Source: an uncultured Prevotellaceae bacterium
Lineage (GTDB): Bacteria; Bacteroidota; Bacteroidia; Bacteroidales; Bacteroidaceae
Assembly: GCA_902792635.1 (NCBI GenBank)
Contig: CADBAG010000019.1
Span: 1-42,279, forward strand
Direction of reading: 5' to 3'
Length of the DNA: 42,279 bases
Both the position numbers and the translations under genes were made by a program. Each line of letters opens with the position of its first letter. The first letter of the stretch is position 1. The notes under the pieces are model-generated. The model was not told the origin of the DNA, did no database searches, and saw only the letters and a list, made by a program, of their open reading frames with translations. Positions 7,156 through 14,558 of this stretch are shown piece after piece.

Positions 7156-9354
7156 ATGGAAGAAGAGCCATTTGTTTTTTCCCGTGACGAGTTGAACGAA
7201 GCGTGGGAGCTTCGCCGGTACCTGATGGAGAAAGTGGGCGACGCCATGTCGAAAACCGATATGGTGAAGCTGAAAGGCAGTCTGCGCAAAGCCATTGAGG
7301 ACGGGCGCGTGCACCGTGACGTCTTCGGGCTCAACCCCATCGTGACGGCCTTAGAGACGGCACGTATCTGTGTCGATGAGATAGGATTGCGCCGCGAGTC
7401 GGTCATCGCCACGCTCCTTTGGGCATGTCATGTCGACAACTACGAGGAGATCATGGCGAAATATGGCGAGACAGTGGAGCATATCGTCCATGGACTCTTC
7501 AAGATCCAACATCTCTACGATAAGAACCCGGTCATCGAGAGTGACAACTTCCGCAACCTCCTTCTCTCCTTTGCAGAGGACATGCGCGTCATCCTCATTA
7601 TGATTGCCGACCGTGTGTGCGTCATGCGTCTCATTCGCGATACACCCAACAAAGACGCTCAGCACGAAGTGTCGGAGGAGGCGTCGTATCTCTATGCACC
7701 GCTCGCCCATAAGCTCGGACTTTATACATTGAAGTCGGAGTTAGAGGACCTGTCACTCAAATACCTTGAGCATGATGCTTACTACATGATCAAGGAGAAG
7801 CTCAACGCAACGAAGCAAAGCCGTGACGCCTATATTGAACGCTTTATCGGACCTATCAAGGAGCGTTTAGAGAAGGCCGGGCTGAAGTTCCACATGAAAG
7901 GCCGTACCAAGTCGATCCACTCTATCTGGCAGAAGATGAAGAAGCAGCAGTGTGGCTTCGAAGGTATCTATGACCTTTTTGCCATCCGTATCATCCTCGA
8001 CTCGCCGTTAGAATTAGAGAAGCAGCAGTGCTGGCAAGTCTATTCGATCATCACGGATATGTACCAGCCTAACCCTAAGCGCCTGCGCGACTGGCTGTCG
8101 GTGCCCAAGTCGAACGGTTACGAGAGCCTTCATATCACCGTCCTCGGCCCTGAGAAGAAATGGGTGGAGGTGCAGATCCGTACGGAGCGCATGGACGACA
8201 TCGCCGAGCACGGTCTTGCCGCCCACTGGCGCTACAAAGGCATCAAGAGTGGCGGGCAGATGGACGAGTGGCTGGCTAATATCCGTGCGGCGTTAGAGGC
8301 AGGCGACAACTTGCAGGTCATGGACCAGTTTAAGATGTCGTTGCAGCCCGATGACATCTATGTCTTTACGCCCCGTGGTGACCTTTTCAAGTTCCCGGCT
8401 CACTCTACGGTGCTCGACTTCGCTTATCGTATCCATTCCAATATCGGCAATACGTGCGTTGGCGGAAAGGTCAACGGCAAGGTCGTACAGATGCGTCAGG
8501 AACTTCATTCGGGTGACACAGTCGAGGTGCTCACGCAGAGCAACCAGAAGCCTAAGCACGACTGGCTTAATATCGCCGTCACGCCAAAGGCAAAGTCGAA
8601 GATTCGTCTGGCACTGAAAGAGACGCGGCAGAAAGACGGGCTCTATGCCAAGGAACTGCTCGAGCGCCGGTTCAAGAACAAACATATTGAACCGGAGGAG
8701 AGCGTCATGGCACATCTCGTGAAGAAGATGGGCTTCAAGGAAGTATCTGACTTCTATAAGCAGATTGCTGATGAGAAACTCGATCCTAACGACATCATCG
8801 CCAAGTATGTGGAGGTTCGCGACCATATCGAGAGCAAGGACCGCGAGACGGTGTCGGCCGACCAGTTCAACTATGAGAGCCCGGAGGAGGAACTGACGCA
8901 TGAGAGCGACGACGTGCTCACCATCGACCAGAACCTCAAGGGCATCGATTATCAGTTGGCACCATGCTGTCATCCTATCTATGGTGACCCCATCTTTGGC
9001 TTCGTGACGACAGGCGGTGGTATCAAGATCCACCGTATGGACTGTCCCAATGCTCCGGAGATGCGCCGCCGCTTCGGTTACCGCATCGTCAAGGCACGGT
9101 GGGCCGGCAAAGGTTCCTCGAAGTATGCCATTACGCTGCGTGTCGTCGGCAACGATGATATTGGTATCGTGTCCAACATCACGAACATCATCTCTAAGGA
9201 TGAGAAGATTGTCATGCGGTCTATCAATATCGACTCTCACGACGGCCTCTTCTCCGGTAACCTCACTATCCAAGTCGAGGATATCGCCCGCCTTAACCAA
9301 TTGGTTAAGAAGCTCAAGGCGGTGAAAGGCGTGAAGCAGGTGGAGAGAATATAG
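7156..9354 (+). CDS. RelA/SpoT family (p)ppGpp synthetase with degenerate hydrolase domain
   Basis: 732 aa, cytoplasmic, in the full long-RSH layout. It has an HD-type region (~50-165), a synthetase domain (~245-360; GRTKSIHSIWQKM, YDLFAIRI, PKSNGYESLHITV, EVQIRTERMDDIAEHGLAAH), a TGS domain (~400-462), a conserved-Cys region (APCCHPIYGDP) and a C-terminal ACT domain. The HD hydrolase residues are missing. Where bifunctional enzymes have LLHDVVED this protein has LLWACHVDN (88-96), ADRLHNMR is ADRVCVMR (151-158), and the first histidine is absent near 62-66. By analogy with E. coli RelA it should make but not degrade (p)ppGpp, so a second bifunctional Rel is expected elsewhere in the genome. 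The stop lies 3 nt from the convergent GH25 gene's stop. Confidence 0.93.
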   Translation: MEEEPFVFSRDELNEAWELRRYLMEKVGDAMSKTDMVKLKGSLRKAIEDGRVHRDVFGLNPIVTALETARICVDEIGLRRESVIATLLWACHVDNYEEIMAKYGETVEHIVHGLFKIQHLYDKNPVIESDNFRNLLLSFAEDMRVILIMIADRVCVMRLIRDTPNKDAQHEVSEEASYLYAPLAHKLGLYTLKSELEDLSLKYLEHDAYYMIKEKLNATKQSRDAYIERFIGPIKERLEKAGLKFHMKGRTKSIHSIWQKMKKQQCGFEGIYDLFAIRIILDSPLELEKQQCWQVYSIITDMYQPNPKRLRDWLSVPKSNGYESLHITVLGPEKKWVEVQIRTERMDDIAEHGLAAHWRYKGIKSGGQMDEWLANIRAALEAGDNLQVMDQFKMSLQPDDIYVFTPRGDLFKFPAHSTVLDFAYRIHSNIGNTCVGGKVNGKVVQMRQELHSGDTVEVLTQSNQKPKHDWLNIAVTPKAKSKIRLALKETRQKDGLYAKELLERRFKNKHIEPEESVMAHLVKKMGFKEVSDFYKQIADEKLDPNDIIAKYVEVRDHIESKDRETVSADQFNYESPEEELTHESDDVLTIDQNLKGIDYQLAPCCHPIYGDPIFGFVTTGGGIKIHRMDCPNAPEMRRRFGYRIVKARWAGKGSSKYAITLRVVGNDDIGIVSNITNIISKDEKIVMRSINIDSHDGLFSGNLTIQVEDIARLNQLVKKLKAVKGVKQVERI

Positions 9355-9357
9355 GGC

Positions 9358-10623
9358 CTATTTCTTTGTCACGGTTGCCAGCCAGTGCTTGAACTCGTTG
9401 CGGTATCCGTTGAAGACGTTGATGTCGGTATGGCCGGCGATGCCACGTACCTTTCCGTCGGGCGCCAACTGCCAGATCCACAATTTCACATCGGGCTTAT
9501 ACTCTCCGTAGCGCGCTATCCATACGGGATAGGAGCGCTTGATGTCCGGCGCATAGTCGAGCCAGCGGTTCACGAATGTCTGACTGATATAGAGGATGGG
9601 GCGCATGCCCGTCTCTTTTTCTACGATCTGCAGCCAGTTGCGCACGCGGCTCCACATCGCTAAGGCTCCTCCCATCTTCCTCACTTGTGAAGGCAACGGC
9701 TCAAGGTCGAGCACGGGTGGAAGGTCGCCTTTCTTAAAGTGACTGTGACTGAGGAAGTACCAGGCTTGCTGGGCTCCTGACGTACGGTGCGTGAAATAAT
9801 GATAGGTACCCACGGGATAGCCGTGCTTGCGTGCGGCAGCATAGTCGGACGCATAATAAGGATTTAGCATGGAAGCGCCTTCTGTCGACTTGATAAAGAT
9901 GAACGACACCTGAAAGTCGATGTCTCCGCTGACATTTTTCTTTGACAGGGAGCCGAGATGCGTGATACGCAGGCGGTCCCAGTCGATGGTGTGGAAAGAG
10001 TGCCCCTCGATATGCTGATATTTGGAAAGATCGATACCATAGACACGCTCAGAGGTATAGTTGAGCCGCTCACCTTTATAGGTATTTTCTTTCCATTCGC
10101 CCACGCGGAAGTAGCGGTGCTGTGACGAGAAGCCGAATCCGGTCCGCTTCCCGTCTTTCCATTGACCTTCATAATAAGTATCGAGAGTATCGATGTAGTG
10201 ACCGTAGCCGTTGGCGATAAACTTATTGTTCATCTCACCATTGTAGATGCCGGCAGAGTCGCGACGGATGGCTGTGACGAGCGTGTCATGATCCCATTGA
10301 CCATTGACAACACGCCCTTCTGCATCTCTCACGACGCCGCGACCTTGTCGCATGCCGTTGTGCCACATTCCGCTGTAGAGGATGCTGTCGCCTTTGTAAA
10401 GCACGCCAAGTCCTTCCCGTTTACCGTTCTTCAATTGTCCGCGGTAGACGATGCTGTCCTTTCCCTCCACCGTCTGTATCTCGTTTGTACGAATGGTACA
10501 AGCGGAGAATAATGCCATTACCAAAACACAGAACGGAAGAATGTATTCTTTCTTAATGTATTCTTCCGTGATAATGTATTCTTTATTCTTTCTTCTTTTT
10601 TCTTTAGCGAATGCGTAACTCAT
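9358..10623 (-). CDS. MORN-repeat and GH25 lysozyme-like lipoprotein
   Basis: 421 aa. A lipobox (ALFSA-C42) follows an unusually long N-terminal stretch. Residues ~58-195 hold about five MORN-type repeats (YRGQLKNGKREGLGVLYKG, YSGMWHNGMRQGRGVV, YEGQWKDGKRTGFGF). Residues ~205-415 form a GH25 domain: VYGIDLSKYQ, FIFIKSTEGASMLNPYY, PVGTYHYF and PPVLDLE. GH25 enzymes cleave the MurNAc-GlcNAc bond of peptidoglycan, so it probably acts on cell wall in the periplasm. The start overlaps the upstream stop as ATGA, indicating coupled translation. The first ~30 residues are encoded by an A/G-rich repeat (see 10574-10611). Confidence 0.9.
   Translation of the reverse strand: MSYAFAKEKRRKNKEYIITEEYIKKEYILPFCVLVMALFSACTIRTNEIQTVEGKDSIVYRGQLKNGKREGLGVLYKGDSILYSGMWHNGMRQGRGVVRDAEGRVVNGQWDHDTLVTAIRRDSAGIYNGEMNNKFIANGYGHYIDTLDTYYEGQWKDGKRTGFGFSSQHRYFRVGEWKENTYKGERLNYTSERVYGIDLSKYQHIEGHSFHTIDWDRLRITHLGSLSKKNVSGDIDFQVSFIFIKSTEGASMLNPYYASDYAAARKHGYPVGTYHYFTHRTSGAQQAWYFLSHSHFKKGDLPPVLDLEPLPSQVRKMGGALAMWSRVRNWLQIVEKETGMRPILYISQTFVNRWLDYAPDIKRSYPVWIARYGEYKPDVKLWIWQLAPDGKVRGIAGHTDINVFNGYRNEFKHWLATVTKK
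10574..10611 (-). repeat. A/G-rich TTCGCTAAAGAA repeat, copy 1 (in the GH25 gene start)
   Basis: On the minus strand this reads TTCGCTAAAGAA followed by an A/G-rich tail ending AATAAAGAATA. Near-identical sequence occurs at 12978-13005 and 27304-27337. The adjacent bases 10536-10580 repeat AATGTATTCTT three times. Here the repeat encodes residues 4 to ~17 of the GH25 lipoprotein. Confidence 0.65.
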
Positions 10624-11546
10624 TGCAGTACCTCCTTTCCGTGAATGATACCGATGAAGCGGCCATGCTTCGTGAAGACGGGTGCACCGTCGACAGCGAA
10701 GAGGCGAGGCAGGTCGTGGTCGTGTCCTTGCCAGTATTTACCTGATACAATGATAGAGTGGAAAGGAGCACTCTGTTCTGTGGGCACGAGCCTCACGGTG
10801 ACGATCTTACGGTGCTCGGTAGCACCCCAAGGCACGTTGCGCACAGCATAGACGCCCCACGGCTTGATGGAGCGGTGGGTATGGAGGATGAGCGGCGCCA
10901 CTTTGCTCGTTAGGGCGGTATAGACTGGATCGCAGGAGACGCTCTTTAGTTTGTTACTGTTGTTGTACCAGCTAACGTGGTAGACAGCCTTGAGAATCAG
11001 CCGGTTCTTCTTGCCGAGTTTGAAATGCTTGCCATTATTGCTGCTGTCGATAGGACAGATACGTTGCAGTTCACGGAGCTTGATCTTGAGCGAGTCAGTC
11101 ATCTTCGACTGTCGGCTGGCATAAGTGGCAATCTGCGTGTATCCCTCGTCGATGACACCATGGGAACGGAGGTAATAAATGAGCTCTTTGCGCTCTGTCT
11201 CCTTGCGGTTGAGCAGACTTGAGAGTGAGTCGCAAAGTGCCGGCACCTCAGCGGCACGGAGGCTTGACGTGGGACTGACGGTGAGCACGCGCCCGTCGCA
11301 ACTTGCCAGCCACCAGTGTCGGTTGATCCACACGCCTTGCTGATGGACGGAGTCGGACGTGAGCACGGCCGTGTCTTTTCCATTGACGAGACAGATGCTG
11401 ACGTTGCCGTCAACGTAACAGGCTGAGCGTCGCAGATCAGTCTCTGTAGCGGGCATGGCGCGCACGATGAGCCAGCCTATTCCTATCAGAAAGAGTAGTG
11501 CTATGGCAATGATTATCTTATGATGAGTTATCCTCTTGAGCATCAT
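10620..11546 (-). CDS. Membrane-anchored protein of unknown function, possibly a degenerate trypsin-like fold
   Basis: 308 aa. Residues ~10-30 form one hydrophobic helix (IIIAIALLFLIGIGWLIV), so the rest is probably periplasmic. I do not recognise the family with confidence. Two stretches recall trypsin-like proteases: GVWINRHWWLASCDG where a catalytic His would be expected, and VDGAPVFTKHGRFIGIIHG near the C-terminus where GDSGGPVF...G.VVGI would occur. If the comparison is right, both His and Ser are gone (Asp-Gly-Ala replaces the Ser motif) and it is not an active protease. It is the first gene of a pair with the MORN-GH25 lipoprotein (ATGA overlap), suggesting a joint role at the cell envelope. 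Confidence 0.75.
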   Translation of the reverse strand: MMLKRITHHKIIIAIALLFLIGIGWLIVRAMPATETDLRRSACYVDGNVSICLVNGKDTAVLTSDSVHQQGVWINRHWWLASCDGRVLTVSPTSSLRAAEVPALCDSLSSLLNRKETERKELIYYLRSHGVIDEGYTQIATYASRQSKMTDSLKIKLRELQRICPIDSSNNGKHFKLGKKNRLILKAVYHVSWYNNSNKLKSVSCDPVYTALTSKVAPLILHTHRSIKPWGVYAVRNVPWGATEHRKIVTVRLVPTEQSAPFHSIIVSGKYWQGHDHDLPRLFAVDGAPVFTKHGRFIGIIHGKEVLQ

Positions 11547-11561
11547 ATTTCCTTTCTGCGT

Positions 11562-11570
11562 GCAAAATTA
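11562..11570 (-). promoter_or_regulatory. -7 promoter element for the 11546/10623 gene pair
   Basis: TAATTTTGC on the minus strand lies 16 nt upstream of the ATG at 11546. The implied leader is very short. It is back to back with the dinF-type promoter at 11584-11592. Confidence 0.6.
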
Positions 11571-11583
11571 CAAATTCTTTCTG

Positions 11584-11592
11584 TACCTTTGC
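11584..11592 (+). promoter_or_regulatory. -7 promoter element of the DinF-type MATE gene
   Basis: TACCTTTGC matches TAnnTTTG and lies 40 nt upstream of the ATG at 11632. Together with 11562-11570 it makes a compact divergent promoter region of about 85 nt. Confidence 0.6.
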
Positions 11593-11631
11593 ATGAGAAA
11601 GGTTATTTTATTTAATGATTGCATTTAATTA

Positions 11632-12999
11632 ATGAACCCGTCTGATAAAGAAATTCTCCACCTCGCCGTACCGTCTATTGTGAGCAACATCACCGTGCCG
11701 TTGCTCGGTCTTGTCGACCTGGCTATCGCCGGTCACCTTGGCTCGGCCCGTTATATCGCCGCTATCTCCGTCGGCTCGATGATTTTCAATATCATCTACT
11801 GGCTTATGGGTTTCCTGCGTATGGGCACGAGTGGCATGACGGGACAGGCCTATGGCGCGCGTGATACCAAGGGCATCCACATGCTGCTCCGCCGCTCACT
11901 GACGATGTCACTGCTCATCGCGGCTGTATTTCTTGTCTTCCAATGGCCGTTGCGCGAGGCGGCATTAGGTATCATTCATCCCTCACAGGTCGTATGGCCG
12001 TTGGCAGCCACCTATTTTAATATCGTCATCTGGGGTGCGCCCGCCATGCTCTCGCTCTATAGTCTCAATGGCTGGTATATCGGCATGCAGGACACGCGTG
12101 TGCCGATGTTCGTGGCAATCTTTCAGAATATTGTCAATATCATCGCTTCGCTCTTCTTTGTCTTTATGCTCCACATGAAGGTTGCGGGTATAGCGCTCGG
12201 CACGCTCGTGGCGCAATGGAGTGGTGTGCTGCTGTCGGTTGTGTTATTGCGCGCAAAGTTGAGAAAGATGAAGGCTTCTGCGATAATTGGTCCTTCGGCT
12301 ACTGGCTCTATAGTTGCCGATAACGAGAAGCGTTATTCCTGGGGCACCTTCTTCCGCACCGACCGTGACATTTTCCTTCGTACGCTGTGCTTGGTGGCTG
12401 TCAACCTCGCCTTCACGTCGGCAGGAGCACGCCAGGGCGACCTCATGTTAGCCGTGAACACATTGCTCATGACGTTCTACACGCTCTTCTCTTATGTCAT
12501 GGACGGCTTCGCTTTTGCCGGTGAGGCCTTGGGCGGAAAATATTATGGAGCCCGCGACTATTCGGGGCTCCATAACGTCATCCACCGCCTGCTCATTCGT
12601 TGGGGACTGTCGCTGGCTATAGCTTTCACTGCGGTGTATATCTTGGGTGGAGGACTTCTTCTTCGTTTGCTCACCAATGATGCGCAGGTCGTGGCAGCCG
12701 CCCATACTTTCGCTTACTGGACATGGCTCATTCCCTTGGCAGGTTTTGCGGCCTTCGTCTATGATGGCATCTTCATCGGTCTCACAGCAACGCGCGGCAT
12801 GCTCATCTCGAGCTTCACCGCCTCACTGGCGTTCTTTCTTGTTCTCGCTGTGGCGGTGTTCAGTCCAATGGCCCACACCCATCCGTTGCTTGTCAACCAC
12901 ATCCTTTGGCTCGCCTACATTATATATCTTGCGATGCGCGGCGTGATGCAATACTTCATTTTGCGCTCCGCTGGCGCTTCGCTAAAGAAGAAAGAATAA
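11632..12999 (+). CDS. MATE family efflux transporter, DinF subfamily
   Basis: 455 aa, an inner-membrane protein with about 12 predicted helices. The N-terminus (ILHLAVPSIVSNITVPLLGL then VDLAIAGHLGSARYIAAISV, and GFLRMGTSGMTGQAYGARD) is typical of DinF-like MATE proteins and distinct from the NorM-like protein at 152-1516. It probably exports organic cations or oxidative-stress metabolites using an ion gradient; the substrate is not evident. The last residues (FAKE-like AGASLKKKE) are encoded by an A/G-rich repeat shared with two other loci, so the extreme C-terminus is probably repeat-derived. Confidence 0.93.
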   Translation: MNPSDKEILHLAVPSIVSNITVPLLGLVDLAIAGHLGSARYIAAISVGSMIFNIIYWLMGFLRMGTSGMTGQAYGARDTKGIHMLLRRSLTMSLLIAAVFLVFQWPLREAALGIIHPSQVVWPLAATYFNIVIWGAPAMLSLYSLNGWYIGMQDTRVPMFVAIFQNIVNIIASLFFVFMLHMKVAGIALGTLVAQWSGVLLSVVLLRAKLRKMKASAIIGPSATGSIVADNEKRYSWGTFFRTDRDIFLRTLCLVAVNLAFTSAGARQGDLMLAVNTLLMTFYTLFSYVMDGFAFAGEALGGKYYGARDYSGLHNVIHRLLIRWGLSLAIAFTAVYILGGGLLLRLLTNDAQVVAAAHTFAYWTWLIPLAGFAAFVYDGIFIGLTATRGMLISSFTASLAFFLVLAVAVFSPMAHTHPLLVNHILWLAYIIYLAMRGVMQYFILRSAGASLKKKE

Positions 13000-13005
13000 A
13001 GAATA
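12978..13005 (+). repeat. A/G-rich TTCGCTAAAGAA repeat, copy 2 (in the DinF gene end)
   Basis: TTCGCTAAAGAAGAAAGAAT followed by AAAGAATA matches the minus-strand sequences at 10574-10611 and 27304-27337. It supplies the last codons and the stop of the DinF-type gene. Confidence 0.65.
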
Positions 13006-13055
13006 GGGAAAACATTCGAGTTGTACGGTTGAAAATTAACGTCCTCGTTGAATAA

Positions 13056-13248
13056 GCACCTCGGAGAGGTGCCACATGGTTAGCCCCATGCAAGGAGCGA
13101 AGCGACGCAGCATGGGGTTTAGGTTCGGTGTGTTTTCGTTGCAATCCGGCCTCGAAGAGGGCGAACATGGTCGAGACCGGTAATTGTCGGAGAACATGGT
13201 TAGGGTGATAGGTGCCTGTATATATAACCATGTTCGCCCTCTTCGAGG
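13056..13248. repeat. Composite hairpin repeat element, copy A
   Basis: Three modules occur in order. First comes the palindrome gcacctcggagaggtgc (13056-13072). Next is a hairpin with stem CCCCATGC/GCATGGGG (13084-13117) around the conserved loop AAGGAGCGAAGCGACGCA. Last is a long palindrome whose arms (13150-13171 and 13227-13248, each beginning or ending in cctcgaagagg) are perfect complements over 22 bp. The same modules in the same order occur at 36662-36822. I find no gene in it. Confidence 0.8.
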
Positions 13249-13283
13249 TTGTGTGCTCCCACCAATCCGAAAACCGGGATCAT

Positions 13284-13500
13284 TTATTTCCCGTTGTTGA
13301 TCCAGACCGCAATATCGCTCAGCACCTCAGGCGCAATGGTCTCTTCGATGTTCACAGCATCCTGCGGGTTGCCCGTGGCACTGTGCTGGAAGAGATGGCT
13401 GAGGCCGGGATAGGTCTTCAAGCGTGCCAGCAAGGGTAGCGGGAGCTTTAGCATTGGTGAACTTCACCTCTTCGGTATAGATGGTTATCAGGCCCAAAGG
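13284..13500 (-). pseudogene. Remnant of an alpha/beta hydrolase gene with internal deletion
   Basis: Read on the minus strand, one frame encodes TEEVKFTNAKAPATLAGTL, which resembles the start of the mature domain of secreted Bacteroidetes alpha/beta hydrolases. Immediately afterwards the frame changes. The new frame encodes LKTYPGLSHLFQHSATGNPQ, continuing through IEETIAPEVLSDIAVWI and NNGK to a stop at 13284-13286; this resembles the C-terminus of the same family (YPGLNHLFQ...IEETISPEVL). The whole catalytic middle is missing, so a large internal deletion joined the two ends out of frame. The family match is from memory. Confidence 0.7.
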
Positions 13501-13543
13501 TAATGAAAAAACGGGAGAAGGTGAAAGAAATTTTGTTCTTTCC

Positions 13544-13575
13544 TTGTTGAAAAGCAAAATAAGTCTTATTTTTGC
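13544..13575 (+). promoter_or_regulatory. Complete Bacteroidetes-type promoter for the 47-aa ORF
   Basis: A -33 TTG at 13544-13546 is followed after 20 nt by the -7 element TATTTTTGC (13567-13575). This is the best two-part match to TTG-N19-21-TAnnTTTG that I found in the window. The ATG at 13609 is 33 nt downstream. Confidence 0.7.
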
Positions 13576-13608
13576 ACAAGTAGTTATTAACAATAATACT
13601 TTAGAACA

Positions 13609-13752
13609 ATGAAAACGAGGGAAGAAGCCCTTATACGCTTAAAAAGGGCAAAGGCAATAAAGGCACAAGCAGTTGAAAAAGCTAAGAAGGAACTTGCTGA
13701 TATTGTAGAGAAGGAAACCGGGGTCAGACCACAAAACTTCTTTGTTCTATGA
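13609..13752 (+). CDS. Small lysine-rich protein, 47 aa, unknown function
   Basis: The ORF runs from ATG 13609 to TGA 13752 behind a good promoter. The product starts MKTREEALIRLKRAKAIKAQ and ends TGVRPQNFFVL. Residues ~4-36 alternate basic and aliphatic residues as in an amphipathic helix or short coiled coil, with about 11 Lys and 4 Arg. There is no signal peptide or membrane segment. I do not recognise a family. Its stop overlaps the start of a second short ORF as ATGA. It is too short for most gene finders, but the promoter and the helix-like sequence make it plausible. Confidence 0.55.
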   Translation: MKTREEALIRLKRAKAIKAQAVEKAKKELADIVEKETGVRPQNFFVL

Positions 13753-13865
13753 TTAGGTTATCCGAGGAGCGTATAAACGAGACTGCTCCATTAAATGCAT
13801 TATCACTACAAAGATATATAGTTCAGTGCCTCGGAGAGGCACACTTATTCATAACCCCAGACTAA
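13749..13865 (+). CDS. Short ORF (38 aa) coupled to the 47-aa gene, running into a repeat
   Basis: ATG 13749 overlaps the previous stop by ATGA and the frame ends at TAA 13865. The product begins MIRLSEERINETAPLNALSL. From codon ~26 onward it is encoded by the hairpin repeat that begins at 13826. It may be a gene truncated by repeat insertion or a chance frame. No family recognised. Confidence 0.3.
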   Translation: MIRLSEERINETAPLNALSLQRYIVQCLGEAHLFITPD

Positions 13866-14117
13866 GGGAGCTATAGCGACCGCAGTCTGGGGATTTTAGA
13901 CGGTGCTTGCATACCTGACGTCCAGCCTCGGAGAGGCTGACTGCGCCTTGGCGCGCTATTTTGGCGTATGATAAAACCTTCAGAAACATAGCGCACTTCG
14001 TGCAGTCTGCCTCTCCGAGGCAGGAAATCAGTCAAACACGCTCTCACAACAAACCCCAGTCTGCGTCGCTGCGCTCCTTAGACTGGGGTTATGTAAAATT
14101 CAGCCTCTCCGAGGCTG
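13826..14117. repeat. Composite hairpin repeat element, copies B and C in inverted orientation
   Basis: The left half is palindrome gtgcctcggagaggcac (13826-13842), hairpin CCCCAGAC...GTCTGGGG (13855-13892) and palindrome cagcctcggagaggctg (13923-13939). The right half is the mirror image: ctgcctctccgaggcag (14007-14023), hairpin (14052-14090) and cagcctctccgaggctg (14101-14117). The right hairpin, read on the minus strand, carries the loop AAGGAGCGCAGCGACGCA shared with copies A and D. The left loop is a degraded version. No gene is evident between 13866 and 14142. Confidence 0.8.
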
Positions 14118-14142
14118 AGCACATAAAAACAGATTCTGAAAA

Positions 14143-14463
14143 TTACCCTCTAATCATCGTAAGCATCATCTTGAATGGCTTCTCGGCCTTCACAGAGTGG
14201 CGGGCACCGTTAGGGATGACGAAACTCTCGCCGGCCTTGATGTGATGGTCGGTGCCTTCGACATTGAGGATCATCTCTCCGTCGACGACCTGGATAAGGG
14301 CATCGAAGGGAGCGAGGTGCTCGGAGAGACTCTGTCCGGCATCGAAACTGAACAACGTCACACTGCCAGCATTGCTGTGCACGAGTTCCTTACTGATGAC
14401 ACCACCCTCGACATAGTCGACCAGCTCACTTGCTACAAACACTTTTCCTTTCTCGAACTTCAT
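14143..14463 (-). CDS. Small single-domain cupin protein
   Basis: 106 aa, cytoplasmic. The sequence is one double-stranded beta-helix cupin. Motif 1 is degenerate (LSEHLAPFDALIQVVDGEMIL in place of G-x5-H-x-H...G) and motif 2 reads GESFVIPNGARHSVKAEKPF. One or two metal-binding His remain (H49-like in SEH and H in ARHS). Such short cupins may bind metal and a small ligand, or act as stress-related regulators; the function here is unknown. It lies 95 nt downstream of the TlpA-like gene on the same strand, so it may be the last gene of the SusCD transcript. Confidence 0.85.
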   Translation of the reverse strand: MKFEKGKVFVASELVDYVEGGVISKELVHSNAGSVTLFSFDAGQSLSEHLAPFDALIQVVDGEMILNVEGTDHHIKAGESFVIPNGARHSVKAEKPFKMMLTMIRG

Positions 14464-14558
14464 AGTCTTTCTTATTTTAATGGTTATACATTTCCTACGA
14501 GTATAGGAGCAAGAGCTGTGCCAAAGCGGCTATAGGGAGGAAGGGATAACATTTGTTA

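Noticed and set aside
8293-9300. A 335-codon minus-strand frame inside the RelA gene
   Set aside because: It lies fully antisense to well-recognised TGS and ACT domains and shows no recognisable motif.
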